Positions 12,643-25,620 are shown, counted from the first letter of the stretch. The stretch: 64,000 nucleotides of DNA from Atrichornis clamosus (GCA_013400975.1 WBMZ01005349.1:218283-282282); one strand, 5' to 3'. Program-made: numbers and translations. The notes: generated by a model from the letters alone, not told the origin.

Positions 12643-15600
12643 GAGTAAAACAACACATGCTTGCTTCCCTGCCAGGAGGTGATTCTTTCCAGATTGTGCT
12701 TCATAGCACTTCTTGGGTTTGCCCATTAAATATCTACTTCTGGCACTTCCTGTTAGAGGCAGAGATGTAAATAAAGAGGGCTTTTAACTGAAATCAGATG
12801 GTGATCTTACTTAACTTTCTTCCTTTCTGCATTCCCACAACAAAAGCACAGATTCAGGTCAGCTGAAGCATTTACTAATTTGGGTGATTTTACTATAAGG
12901 GATTTTTTGCTTGCTAAGACACTTCCCCTGCAAGCATTTTTCTTTTACAATAGAAGGAAATAAAAATCAAGGTTGGTTTCAGGCTTTTCTAAATGAAACA
13001 GTCTATTTATGATGACACTGCAATTAGCTTTTTTCTCAGTATTCTCAATTAAAGTATATATTTGGCTCTCTTTCTCTTGTTTTGGCTTTACTTTTCTGTT
13101 GATCCATCCATCTGCTTGTGTAGTTCATCTCAAAAGATGCTGTCTACTAAGTATATTATATATTTTGCTTTCATTTTTTAGATATTAAAAATGCTTACAG
13201 TCTATTCTGTGGGGCTCAATCATATTAAAATCTGGCTTCAGATGTCCAAAAGATACTTTGAGAGAAGTAAAAAAAACCCCAACATTTTAATGTCCCTCAC
13301 CTTGTTGATGTCCAGTAAAGGAAAAATGCTTCAGAAAGGAGGGTGCTTTTGATGTGTAGTGAAGCTGCTCCCTTCCTTGGCATCTTCAGTGCCCTGTCTC
13401 AGTGCTGGGCACACCTGAGGACAGCAGGCGTTACACACGATGGAGCTGGGATGACTAGTCCAGGGAAAAGTCTTCCATCCAAATCTAAACCAGACCAGCC
13501 AAGTACAGGCAGCTTCAGTGCTTGCCTGCTCCATATAATGCCCCACCAGTTTACTCCAGAAATGATGGAAGAGGACTTGATTTAGGCAGAAGACCTTTAC
13601 ATTTGCATGCTTGGGCAGCTCATCTGAACCTGCCAGCAGGGATAGATCCAGATGGATACAGCTGATGCCTTTCCTGTGAGCAATACAGGAGCTCTTACTT
13701 GACAAGATCCCATAAGCAGGGACAGGGATTGAATCTGTGGACCAGAGGCAGGTGAGTTTTTATCTTGTGACCCTCAATTCATTCTGTTGACCTGTCAGGA
13801 ATGAGCAGTATTGATTTACATAAAAAGGACAACTATCAACTGTACAAGGAATGATAAGGCAAAAGCAATTTGAGAAAAGAGCAGTGTATAAATGTAAAAG
13901 CCTTTTAAAGTGCTTCTGTACAAGGTTATCCAGTCAGTATATACTGCATTTTTAAGTTACTGTGTATTTTTAAAATTAATGGAAAAATATAGCAGCATTA
14001 CCAATGACCATTTCTAAAATGACTCCATCATGAAACTGTAAGCATTTCAGAATTGGTTTCCATGTTTCTAATATTTTTTTCTGCAAATTAATGACATCCA
14101 GCCTTGGCAATAAAGGCCTTGCCTTGTTTATCCAAAGAAGGGCTTGGGAAGTATTTTCTGTTTTCTTAGCAATTATTTCACTGTGAGCTATGCATAGAGC
14201 CAGTTGAGAAGATGCTGTCCTGTTGGCTAAGATTTTATGTGGAGTTATAGCTTGTTACTCAGAGGGATGGAACAAAACCTATCCAGTCTAAAGCCAGTAA
14301 ATTACCATTCTGTGTCTTAGGTTGGAGAACTTTTGTTAAATCGAGCTTAGTCAGAAAACTGACGCTGTCTAAATACCATCTGGGCTCTTGTATTTATTGC
14401 TTCTCAAGGACTTCCAGATCAGAATGCTTATATGGAAAAATCAAAATATACCTTCTTTGTTGGCTTCCCAAAGCTGGACCTTGAAAACCCAGCTCTATTC
14501 TTTTGTTTTCTATCCTTGCAACAAGCAATTAAGAGCTTTCAGTCAGACCACGACAGACAAAGTTATTGAGGCAAAGTTTATAGTACTTTATTTCCCTTTC
14601 CCCAGCATCATCTTAATAGTTTAGCTATGTTTTTTATAAAATTCACCTCCCTTATTTAGTGACCAGGCAAAGTAAATGAGAAACGAAAGCACATGGGAAT
14701 CGGATAAAATGAATGAGATGGTATCTTCAAAGCAATGTGAGGACTCACCAGTTGAATAGGGAAAAATAAGCTCTCACCAATCTCCTTTTGCATCTCTTTC
14801 CCTGGGATTTGTCTTGTCTCTTTGCACTGGATACAGAAACCAATATGTTCGAACTGGAGCACTTAGTGCTAAGCATTTTTTGACAGCAGAACACTTGCAG
14901 TTTTAAAATGTTGCAGCTCTTTCCTGTCTGCCCAACCCTCTCACGGGGATCTTAAAAGAGATATGGTGGGAACAGGTCATGTGCACGCACCTTAGTCACT
15001 AGGGAAAAACATCCAGTGATGCAGTTCACAAAACTGAACAGGAAACTCTCAAAGCAGAGTTCAGCTGCGATACCTGGTTTTTCTCAGACAGGGTTTGTGC
15101 CCTGGGATTGTTTGTTTAGCCCATTTTTAATTTCACAAACAATGAAGGTTTTTCATCACTTTCCAAGAAAAGCTGTTTGAGAGACCCATGGAGCCCCACA
15201 GATAACATAGAACTCTTTTCTATTCCTTGCGTTTGCTTATAGAAACTCACAGAAGTTTCAAATGCACAACAAAGTCATCTTCAACTGTAAGGTGACCTTC
15301 ATCCTGTTGGTCAATGAAACTGTGCTGTAGGTGGCATTTGGTATTGGTGAGCACTGCTCACAGGGTGCAGGTGCTGTTGGCTCCTCCGCAGCTCTTATCT
15401 CTGAAGCCCGCACCACACTGATGATTAGTCCTAAGGAGCTTTTTATTGGCTGGGGGAGGGTGGGGTGAGGAAGTTACTTCTTTAGAAATCAGGTGACCCA
15501 GAACTCACTCTGCAGCACAGAGGAAAACATCCCTCTCTGTTCACACTTCTCTAATTACATTTAGTGTAGTATTGTTTCCATCTAAATTATAGCAATTATA

Positions 15601-17393
15601 CACAAAGATCTTCTTTGAAATCATTTAATTAAAGAGTATCTAATGTTCTTTGCTTTTGGAATGCTAATATGTTGCCTTCCACTTAGAAAACTTTGGGCTT
15701 TTTCATTAATTATCAGGGAAGAATTTCAATGTCAGAAGGTGGGTTTTTAAAGCTTATTTTAACAGATTTTAAAATCAAGTAATTCTGGTGATTTTTGTAA
15801 AGCACAAAACCTTTTGCTCTCCTGATGGACAGTTAGCTAAGGGTCAGTCTGAGGCACGAGATTTTCCTTGAGATGCACTGACTGGCAAAGTGTTGGATTT
15901 CTCCAGCCCTGTTGTCTTCTGGGTTTAGGTGAATGTTTGTGTTTGGCCATGTTCTCTCTTGCTTTTGCTGTGTTTTCCGTGTGATAAACACCCAGTCCAA
16001 ATCCTAAACTGGTATAGATCTGCTGGACTAAATGGTTTCTGCCTGCTGCATGGCTGCTTTGCAGGACTGATGTTTCGTGCATGACATCCAGCACAAACAA
16101 GACTGTACGTGCTGAAAGTTGTAGCGTAAGAGCCAATGGGACTTACCCAGTGCTAAGGAAAAGTGGGGAGGGGAACTGCAGTTAAAAATCCTACTCGAAT
16201 ACAGTTTTGGAGCCTTCTGCATCCCCACCAGCACCATGCTCCTTCCCATTCCTCCCTTCTCCCTCCGTCACCCAATGAGTGCTCTGGCACCCCATACTGC
16301 TTTGGTTTCCACGTGTTTATCTGGGTCCAGGATGTGCCTTCTGTGCTGAGGGACAGGAATTGCAGCTTCTTCTCTAGCTTTGCCTGAATGCCGTGGTGTT
16401 TCCTGTCGCTAATACCCCAAAATTAGGACTACTCTATGAGTTGATCTGGAGAGCCAGCAACAATCTACCTAATAAATCCATGCTACCAGACAAGCCCTCC
16501 CCCACCTGCTCGCTTCTAACCCGAGTCACTTGTTCATGACAGCATTTGGCACAGGTCCTTCTTGTATTATATCCCTCCCACTTCTTTCCAGCTTCATGGA
16601 GCTTCTCTGTGAGGCAGAACTTGGATATAGACAGGTGTCCACAGCAAACCCACAACTTCAGACTATCTCTCCCTGATCCCCGTGAGCTGAGACAGGTCTC
16701 CATGAGAAAAAGCATGACTGATTCCTGGGTGGTCATTGTTTCATCAAGAACAGCGCAATGCAGAGCAATTTTTGTGCAGGCTACAGTCTACAGGAGTGAG
16801 GGGAGAGCAAAGCCAACAGCCCTGTATGATTACAGTGTAAACCAAGATGAACTAGCGTAAGGAATGGCAGCACACTGGGGACAGAGCGGGATCTGAATTA
16901 CGGTCAGTGTGTGAAAGACTTGTCTTCTGCTTCTCTTTCGATTTCATATGGAAATTTGTAAATCTTGTCTTTCTCCCTCTTTTTTTGTTAATTTGGAATA
17001 ATTAAAACAAAAAAAAATATTAATCTAATAAGTGGCTTGGGGAAAAAAAATGCAGATTAGTGCAAGATTTGGGACAATGAAAAAGAAACTTTGTTTCCCC
17101 TCTAAATCTTTCAATAAGGGTGATTAGACTCGGGTCCCATTTTGCTAGGTGCTAGAGTCAGGGGAAGACCTTCCAAGACAGGCTGTGTAGGAGGTGCCAG
17201 GGAAAGGCTAAACAATCCTGGGATACTATAAGAACAGGAAAATATAATTAATGACTGAATACCATTTTCTGTCATCAAGCTCCAAGACTGTGTATTGGTT
17301 TCTGCGCTGAGATTCATGAGGTGCCGTTTGCTTAACGGAAGCATGAGCCTGGCTGACTCTGGTTCGTTCTTCCCTTTTGTCTCCCATGCTCAG

Positions 17394-17511
17394 AGTTTTC
17401 GGGCACTTCAGTCTCCGTTCGGAATGGCAGCTGGTCAAGGTGGATTACAAGTCCCTCTTCAGCCGCAGGTGCACCAAGGATGACTACCAGACCTGGCATC
17501 TGCACAATCAG
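17394..17511 (+). CDS. SORCS3: SORCS3 exon W2: end of propeller, start of 10CC module
   Basis: 118 bp. The first base completes the Thr codon begun in W1, followed by 39 codons reading VFGHFSLRSEWQLVKVDY, KSLFSRRC and TKDDYQTWHLHNQ. VFGHFSLRSEW is the characteristic final propeller strand of SorCS proteins, and the single Cys (SRRC) is the first of the ten-cysteine module. The acceptor GCTCAG|A is good. The donor CAG|GTATCC is weaker than consensus. The exon ends on a codon boundary and W3 starts on one. Confidence 0.96.
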
Positions 17512-19026
17512 GTATCCCCGCTCTGCAGGAGGGCGTCGATGAGGGCTCCTTTTCTCTGCGTTGCCAAGTGGGAATGCAGTTGTTCTTTTCTGCTGAGCAT
17601 ATGGATTTTTTTTGCATCCCTTCAAGAATATGCATGAATAAACATGGGGCCAGTCTTCTATGGGCAAGTTCAGGAGATTAACTTCTATTTTTATGAAAAT
17701 AATCCTTTGCACTAGCTAGATCTTTTTGGCCTCAGTGCTTAGGGCAATGTAAAACCTCACCTTATGATTGAATTGCAGAAGACTTTGAACTGTTTGTAGC
17801 TCTGTCAGTGACTCATGAAAATAATTTTGTTTCAGTTTGCCTCTTTATTTCCTTACTCAAAAATGAAAATAAAAACATTTATTCATCCTGCAGGTCCTGC
17901 AGGTATGTGTAAAACTCCTGAATATCTGTAAAACTCTTGAATCTGAAAAGCTCTTGAATAAAGGCACCAGAGAAAACCAAATTATTCATACTACTCAAGG
18001 ATACATGGTTTGCTTCCCATACACTCTGGTTTATTTTCGTGCAGGGTATATTTAGGTCCTGAAGCGACTATAACTGAGAGGTCAATAACCTCTGCAGGTT
18101 ATTTATGAGTTACTGGCCACCAGTATGATGTCCCACACCCTTCAGGGCAACATAACTAGAGCCAGAACCATTGGCACTGTGACATTCCTGAATGAAATCC
18201 GTGAATTAGAAATGAGCATTGACTTGGCAAGGATGTATCAGATAACTGAAGTAATAGAATTGAATAAATGAAAGTAATTTAAATGAAAGAAAAGGGAATA
18301 CATATGTGTAACCATGCAGCAATCTTGGGAATCACTGTTAATGGGAAAGAGAAGTATTTCAATCAGGTATTGGGTTTTTTTCTTACTTCTATGCAGATGA
18401 ATTCTTTCTGCATCACAAAAAATTCTATTTATAGTAACTCACCTAAATATCAAATGTTTCTTTTAGACTAGCTACTCCCACTAGTGTTCTTGGAAATGTT
18501 TGCATTCAAAAAGCCCAGTGAAACACACAGTCAGAATTGTCTGTAACAAAGCCAGGTCTATCATGGAAAGAGCAAGGGAGTTGAGTCCCATGTTCCACAC
18601 CTAGGTTTTGTCCCTGCCTTGGGTTTCACATTTGGGCACTTGCTTCTGCAGTAGATTATATCTGACATATGGAAGAATCCTTGGAGTATACCCACAATGT
18701 CTTTTCAGGATAATTCATAGGACTAGATATTGGTGGATGCCTTCTGAAATGTGGTGTAAGTGGGTGTGATTGTTTTGGCATCCAGGCATTTTGGGCACGT
18801 TGTCATTAGCATCCCAACTCAATGCTGAACACACTGTGCTCATGAGTCCTCCCAAGGACACTTTTGATTTTGCAAAGCCACAAAAGAAAGCTGGACTCTA
18901 ACTCCCCACCCTCCCAGTGGTAAATGCTTGTTTTCATCGCCTTTTGTGTCTTTTGAAAAAATGCTCCATTTAGGACCCAGCTGCCACTACAACTGTCTTT
19001 CTCCTCTTGTTCCTTGGCTAATGAAG
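17512..19026 (+). other. SORCS3: SORCS3 intron W2-W3
   Basis: 1.5 kb. It contains the short tandem repeat at 17886-17960 and no recognised gene. The 3' end is unusual: the pyrimidine tract is interrupted by GGCTAATGAAG just before the acceptor. Confidence 0.85.
17886..17960 (+). repeat. Short tandem repeats (TCCTGCAGG x2; 17-19-bp unit x3)
   Basis: TCCTGCAGG occurs twice in tandem (17886-17903). It is followed by three imperfect units of the form TGTAAAACTCTTGAATC starting at 17908, 17927 and 17944. This is an intronic micro-minisatellite with no implied function. Confidence 0.8.
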
Positions 19027-19160
19027 GGGGAGCCTTGTGTCATGGGAGAGAGGAAGATCTATAAAAAACGCAAGCCTGGAGTCCAGTGTTCCCTAGGTCG
19101 GGACTATTCCCAAACTGTGGTGTCTGAACCGTGTGTCTGTGGCCAAGGAGACTTTGAGTG
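19027..19160 (+). CDS. SORCS3: SORCS3 exon W3: 10CC module
   Basis: 134 bp, 44 codons plus TG. It begins GEPCVMGERKIYKKRKPG and continues VQCSLGRDYSQTVVSEPCVC, ending GQGDFE with TG of a Cys that W4 completes. It therefore supplies five of the ten 10CC cysteines, counting the split one. The domain packs against the propeller and is diagnostic of VPS10 receptors. The basic KKRK stretch is on the lumenal side. The acceptor is poor (GAAG|GGGG, A at -3, purines close by), but no other AG restores the frame. The donor TG|GTGAGT is strong. Confidence 0.95.
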
Positions 19161-22100
19161 GTGAGTATATTACTCTGGGGGCTTGTGCAGGGGCTGTGTT
19201 TTAGTCCCCAAATACCACCCAGGCAGAAAACCTTGCAGAGGAACTGGGCCTCATGCAGCTTTGTGGCTGTGATCATACCTTATAGCACAGATCCCCATAC
19301 TTGTAGTGTGAGGGAGGCTTCCCCTTCATCTGCAGGAGAGATTTGTTAATATCCATGAGAAATCCAAGCCTGGAATTCAAAGGCAAAAAATTGCGAGTCC
19401 TGATTGACATTTTTTTGTCTGTCATTCCAGAATAGTGACAGCCAGGACTTCTATGGTACAAAATAAGTTCCTTTCAGAAGAAAGAGGGAATTTCTCTGTC
19501 CTCACTCCCAAGGTCATTGAATACCTAGGGACAGCAAAATGTACACATTTTTATCATTATTCCTTTGAATTGCTGGGAACAATTTGTTGCTTTTTAACAA
19601 TGTTTTATCAAGAAATTTCTGAAAGGGCTTCTGTGACATGACTGTACAGCCCACCCTTGTCAGATCTAACTACTTGTTTTGCATAAATATTGGTGTTCTA
19701 ACTTAATGGGACCATAATTTTCAAATTGCTTTAAGGTCACTTTGAAAGCAGCTTAAAAATAAAACAGGAGAAAAATGAAACATTGTTTGCTATTACTTAA
19801 CAATCAGAGATGGGAGAATGCATAATTCAGGATCTCTGAACAAGAAATTCCTACATGAAACCTGTGATAGGCTATATTTCAAATATTTAAGACTATCAAT
19901 ACCTGTGATGTTTGAGCTTAAATGATCTGAATGTCATTTAAATGGAATTCAAAACACCCTGAAAGCTGATCAGCTGAGAAAATGTTTTAATTTTATAGCC
20001 AGTTGTCAGGATCAGTGTCTGACTTGGTACTGGTATGATTCCCAAAAATTTCACTTACCTTTGAATATTTTCTGAAGAGGTGTGAGTCATGAGATCTCTA
20101 CGTTTGTTTGGGCTTAGGCCAGCTGAGACTCTGTCTTTTAGAGCATGGACATACTGAAATGCATCAAAATGAAGAAAAAACAGAGACCAAAGTGTTTTCT
20201 TGAATATTGTAGTATTTTGGCTTTAAGAGATAGTCAGGGATATAGAACCGAGATTTTCATCTTATCTGGATGGGTGTTTAATTTATTCCTAATACCAAGA
20301 TTACATTTGAGACTCCATAGCTTGGCTCATGAGATCTTTCCTCTTTGTTCTCATCATGGGAACTTACAGGGCAAGCTGTCTTGCCACGTATAGTCTGCCC
20401 TTGGCATTGGCATTGGCCTCTGGGGTGAATCGAGCAGCAGTCTCCAGAGATACTTATGAATTTGCTTGGGGTTTTCTTCCTTACACTGCTTTTTACCTCA
20501 CCAGCTTTCTGTTTTCACAGTGAAGTTTGTCTTTTGCAAGCTGTAAGTGGAAAACTGTGGTAGCTAAATTGGCCTTAAGTGCTGTTCTGCCTTGAAAAGG
20601 GTCTGCATCAGAATGCACCTTTTCAATCACTTGATGGGTTCCTTGCATGTAGATTCAGTATCGTTTTTGTTTAACTTTCCCACTAACATGAGAGCATATT
20701 GCTGTTAACCTTGTCAGTCCTGCAGAGGAAATGCAATTACAGGACAACAAGCTGGCTTTTGTTTCAGACCCTGCACTGTCAACAGAATTGTTAACTGGCT
20801 TCCAATTGCAAAATTGTTATAGCTGGCAATGGAGAATCAGAAGAAACTTTCACGTGAATTTTGATGCTACTCATCAGGGCTGACTGTAAGAATGTGTGGG
20901 GCAGTCAGTTTGAGGAAAATACTAACAGTGCTGGAAATGGGGCACCAAACTTGGTTATCTTGAGAGTGATTTTCAGATAGGAAGGGTGGACTCATCTGCT
21001 GTCATTTGTGACTTCTGAAGGATGTGACAGTTATTTAGTCAGTGGAAGATACAGGTTATTCCAGAATTTATTCTAAATTCATCTGCCTTCTTTGGGATGT
21101 CAGTATGAGAAGGGGAGGTGCTGAGAAGTGCCTTTTCTCTGCTGACTAGAAGGAGGACAGGACAGGTGAAAGAACAGCTCCTACTCTTTCACTTGATGCT
21201 CTTTCAAGAAAAATGGTTCCTTTTCAAGGAAAAATGTCCACTCAGCCATTTCTGGCTGGGTTCACTGTTGCCAGTTGTTCTTGAGAGCACTGACCAGTCT
21301 GTCCCTTGTGCGGAACTGAGCAGGTCCTGTAGGGTGTCAGGGAAAGGAGCAGGTCAGCTGGGGCTGTGTGAGTACCCTGACAGACAGGCCCTCTGCTTCC
21401 CCAGCAAGGAGGTTTGGAGCTGGTTCTGGGCTGGGAGCACGCTGTGCTACTTGGTGTGATGATTCCTGCCTTCAAGGGCTGTGGGGATAGGACAAATGAC
21501 TGCAGGAGCCCTCCAGCACAAGCTGTGAGGGCTGTGCTCCCTCCCATTTGGTCACAGTGCCCTTGCCCCTGTCTGCCTCATTGTCACAGTGCTGTTTCCT
21601 GCTGGTAGATATAAGGCTGATCTAAAATTCGGGGGCACAAATCATGATTACGTCCCAGTTCAACAAATCCTCATGTGTCAAGATCAGGGGTGACTCCTGC
21701 CAACCCTTGCAGTCATTTCCAGAAGCTAATCCTGGCCTTTTTCTAGCAGAGAGAATGGCAGAAGGATCTCATAAGTGTTATAAAAGTGCTTGCTGATCTT
21801 TCTTTTCCCTCCTCCTGCTTCTTTATTTACTCTGTCAAGACAGCTTTCCTGAGAAAGGCAGCACAGCAGCTGGACTTGATTATTTCCTTAACTTATGCAA
21901 ACCCTGGGGCTTTTGAGAAGGAAGGTGGGCAGCATGTGAGGTTTTAATATACATTTACCAGAAGTTAATGAACAAGCACAGAACCTTGAGGGCACACAGC
22001 AATGTTGTCTTTAATTTTATTAAATATTTATGCAGCTCTTTTATTCTTTGGGGCAAAGTACAGCTCCTCCTGAATATTTTTAATTACAAAGTCCCTGCCA

Positions 22101-23316
22101 GGCATTTTTGACTGTGCAGGTCGGACCCACTGAGAATGATTAAATTGAATGTTGAGAGAAAGAGCATTAGGGAATCTCCAAACCTTTTAAAGTAGCTTAG
22201 AGAATTTTTGCCCTCTAAAAAAGAAACACTAGCAGCCTGGGTCACTGGGGACATAGCACAATTTTGTCTCACCAAAGCTCTTCCTGGAGACTTTCTGTTG
22301 GCAGTTCAGACTCTGAACAGGGGAAGGATAAAACTCAGAGTGTCCTAAAGGGCACAGAATGCTTTCAAGACAGTGGTTTCTGTAGTGTCTGTGTTTTCAT
22401 AGAGGTTTAGCGTATTGGCATTTGTTAACTTGCTTCAGGCAAAAATCCAGAATCTCTTTTTATTTGTCCTTTGAATCCAGCCTGTCAATAAAGGCTATGC
22501 ATAGAAACCTGATCCAGAGCCTATTGAAACTTATGGAAAGCTTTGGATTAATCCTATTTCTTCATCATTGTATTGGCACACAAAAGCAGGTGCAAAAAGA
22601 AGTTTTGGATGTGTTTGTGTACGCTTCCACTCTTAGGTGGTCCAAGGAAGCATCAATATCCTGGATTGCTTTCCCTGTGTGACACAATACCATGTAATCC
22701 TTAGACTACCAAGCTGGTTGTGTTGTCTCAGTTTAGTGTTGGAAAAACATCAGCTCTAATTTTCTCTTGGGCGAGTCCTAGCTCAGTCAGAGAGCAGGGA
22801 GACCATTAACATATGTAAATATACCTACTGTGGCTAGTTGTGCAGGAAGTGCTCCTAGTGTGTTATTTTCCTAGCCACTGTTGGGGAAAAGTAACATTAG
22901 ATCTTGGAATCAGTCTGGTTTGTTCTAAAAGCAAAGACTGCAAAAAGCAAATAAACCAAAAAAACCCAAAAATGAAATTTAAATTAGAGATTAATATGAA
23001 AAGAAATTAACAATACCATTTTATTTCTGAATCTCTGTCCATTTTTTCTTGCCAAATGAAGCACAAGGCTTCCAGTGCTCTGCAAGTTTGGTAGTTCTGG
23101 TGCTGTTAGGGATGAAATGCCTTTGGTGAATCATGTTCCTGCCTCTCAAACTAGTCTAGCACTTTGTCTGAATGAGCCCAATCTATGATGTGCCATCCCA
23201 GCAGAGAACCACCAATACCTACATGCTTTGGAATGTCACCTAAAACCCTGAACTAAATGTCAACTAAACCCGGAACTGGATGAGTACAGCGATGCACTCA
23301 TGTCTTGTCTCCTTAG
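19161..23316 (+). other. SORCS3: SORCS3 intron W3-W4
   Basis: 4.2 kb. Apart from a decayed ancient repeat at 22508 and a short (GGCATT)3-like run near 20402, nothing was recognised. An 8-bp inverted repeat (TTAAATGA/TCATTTAA) lies near 19919-19942. Confidence 0.85.
22508..22554 (+). repeat. Decayed ancient amniote interspersed repeat (candidate)
   Basis: CCTGATCCAGAGCCTATTGA followed by AACTTATGGAAAGCTTTGGA resembles a widespread amniote repeat with core 'CCTGATCCAAAGCCCATTGAAGTCAATGG'. Recognition is from memory and the copy is diverged. Confidence 0.4.
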
Positions 23317-23430
23317 CGACTATGGATATGAGAGGCACAGCAACAACCAGTGTATCCCAGCCTTCTGGTTCAGCCCATCCTCCCTGTCCAAGGATTGCAA
23401 CGTTGGTCAGAACTACTGGAACAGCACAGG
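23317..23430 (+). CDS. SORCS3: SORCS3 exon W4: 10CC module
   Basis: 114 bp. Its first base completes the split Cys codon (TG+C) and it ends GG of a Gly codon. It reads DYGYERHSNNQCIPAFW, FSPSSLSKDC and NVGQNYWNSTG. It adds two more cysteines of the ten, after DYGYER, a motif shared by VPS10 receptors in this position. NST is a likely N-glycosylation sequon at the exon end. The acceptor TCCTTAG|C and donor GG|GTAAGT are both good. Confidence 0.95.
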
Positions 23431-24721
23431 GTAAGTGCATCTGGCAATCTCTCTGGTTGTGGTGACTTTGCAGTAGATAAGAGAACCTGGATGGTTCTCT
23501 CCTGCTCTCCATCCCATCTGGCTCTTTTTCAGTCTTATTCATGAGGTAATGTTTGCAGCAGCATCTGTATGGAGCATTGCCTCATTCCTCAGAGACAGGG
23601 AGAAGCACATTAACGTGAGTGACATGCAGATATTGCATTGCTATCCAGTGAAGTGTGATCCCTGGAGCCTAGACTTGGAGCTCCCCTTTGTTGCAAAATT
23701 AAAACACAAATCAAGAAGGTCTGTCTGAGAGACAGCTGAACATTTAAAAGGACATGTTTGAGGTATTTCACATTGTATTTTATTGAACCTCTTACTACCT
23801 CACAGTTCCTATTTATATCAGCTTGAGGAAGGCTCAAATGAGAATTTTTCAGCCTCTTTCATGTTTTTTTTCCTCTGCCATTTTCACTTTGTACATACAA
23901 TGCCTTGCATTTCAGACAAGATACATGTGCTGATTTCTCCTGGTCCCAGAACAGATGGCAAGTGTTGGTTTATTGTGGCAGCATCACTTTGCAAATGCTC
24001 TTCTATCATGCAGGAAATGCTGTGAAATTCTGGTTGCGTTGGCTGGTGCAAATTTGCAATGTTCCTTCTAGGACAGGGCAGGTCCTCCAGATTTTGCAGG
24101 GCTGCTTCTGGGTCCTGGGTCCTACCTGCTCGATGGTTATGGCAGGAACCAGACCTGTTATGGTTGGGTGGTGCAGGGGGCTTGAATGAAGTGAGGCTGC
24201 TGGGAGTCTGGAGGCACTAAAACTCAGAGACCTCCTTTCAGCTGAAAAGTTGCTTTAAATATGGTATGTAATTACAGGAGCCCTGTCACCATGACTGCTT
24301 GTAGCCTTCTTGACAGAGGGTAAGGAGAAAATAGCTGAGGGTTGTCTGAAATTAATAGAAAGGGTTAACCCCCCTCAACAACACTGGGAATAATGCTGGG
24401 ACAAAGCTGGGATGCAGAATGCAATCCTGCAGGCATGGGAAGTTGGAGGAGTTTTCTGCCTTTTGGCACCTCCACAATGTGTCTCTTCTCAGTGATGCTG
24501 CTGAGAATCTCTGGAGAAGATTGGATTGTAATTGGTTTGGCTTTCTCCCATTTAATAAAGCGTTGGGTTTCTTTGATTCTTCCGTTCTGTGAGGGGATCA
24601 TGCAGTCATTTAGCCTTTGAAAAAACACATGCATTAATGTGTGGAAACAAAACAAAAACAAAATAAAGGAACTTTTCTGCCCACTGTCTGGGCCCAATCT
24701 CCTTTTGTTACTGTTCCCCAG
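23431..24721 (+). other. SORCS3: SORCS3 intron W4-W5
   Basis: 1.3 kb. No repeat or gene was recognised. It ends with a pyrimidine-rich tract and TTCCCCAG. Confidence 0.85.
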
Positions 24722-24893
24722 GTACCGAAGGATTGTGTCTAACAACTGCACAGATGGCTTGAGAGAGAAGTACATGGCCAAGATGGAGAAATGTCCTGGG
24801 AAAGCACCTCGGGGTTTGCACATCCTCACTACCGATGGGAAGCTGGTCATGGAGCAGGGACACAACGCCACCTTCATCATCCTTATGGAAGAG
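24722..24893 (+). CDS. SORCS3: SORCS3 exon W5: end of 10CC, start of PKD domain
   Basis: 172 bp, one base completing Gly and then 57 codons. It reads YRRIVSNNCTDGLREKYM, with the ninth and tenth cysteines at NNC and KC PGKAPRG, and then GLHILTTDGKLVMEQGHNA and TFIILMEE, which begins the first PKD domain. Two sequons occur, NCT and NAT. NCT overlaps a 10CC cysteine, so its use is doubtful. The exon ends on a codon boundary at GAG|GTGTGT, a moderately weak donor; read-through would extend the frame but has no family-like sequence. Confidence 0.95.
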
Positions 24894-25620
24894 GTGTGTC
24901 AGTGGTCTCAGCAAACCTTTCTCTGTGTGGCAGGACTGGCATTCCTTTCCTTCACTTTTCAGGTTGCTGAGAGGAAAATAGCATTTAAGTGGGATCATGC
25001 AATGGTGAACAGTCCTGAGATTTATGAGAATTAATAAAAAAGGGCTATAGGTGACACATACAAGCAAGTCATTGGCCACGCCCAAGGAGTGTTTGTCCAG
25101 TTATCTTCTCTATCGGTGATGATGAAGTCAATGCTGAAGAAAGATAGATCTGGTCAAAAATTTATTTCCCCACTCGCTTCTTGCTGTCTTCAGTGAACTG
25201 CACTTTATGGAGTTTGTGAGGCAGAAGTTGTGTTTCTATTATTAACATTTCCGTATCTGGGATGCAAAGGTTTAACTGAAGCTTTGCTGGGAAAGGTTAA
25301 GAACAGTCGAGAACATTTTCGGACTCGTGAGAAGCAGTGAGAGGCATTGTTGTTTTGCAGTAGGAGTTGCATCTCCTCAAACCACCTCTGAGCTCTCCAG
25401 CCCATATCTATTGTGTTTGTTTATGGGCACAGTTCCCTCTGTAGCCAACAGTAGTCTAAGTGATTCCACACCATGCTGCTGCCAAAAGTATCAAAATATT
25501 GAAGTACTTCTGGCCAGGGACTGAGGTGGTGTTGGGCTATTTTTTGTCACATTTTCTGTTCTGTGTACATCATTTTGGGACAGTACCTGGAGACAGCTGA
25601 GTCAGACCACCCACAGACAG

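Larger units (their letters stand above)
1617..17393 (+). other. SORCS3: SORCS3 intron W1-W2 (15.8 kb)
   Basis: No exon with a family-like translation was found here, and W1 and W2 join directly in frame. Items entered separately are an ancient repeat at 3796, a CR1 3' remnant at 5165, an inverted repeat at 6086, another ancient repeat at 6548 and a 74-nt A tract with an adjacent N at 12558. Short CA/TG tracts occur at 3717-3751, and facing A and T runs at 11193-11227. The remainder is AT-rich unique-looking sequence. Confidence 0.8.

Noticed and set aside
12486..12770. Open frames of poly-Lys and poly-Phe
   Set aside because: They are translations of the 74-nt A/T homopolymer and include the N.
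24365..24880. 171-codon open frame on the - strand overlapping exon W5
   Set aside because: It is antisense to a clearly conserved coding exon, whose codon constraint can keep the opposite frame open; there is no independent evidence for it.
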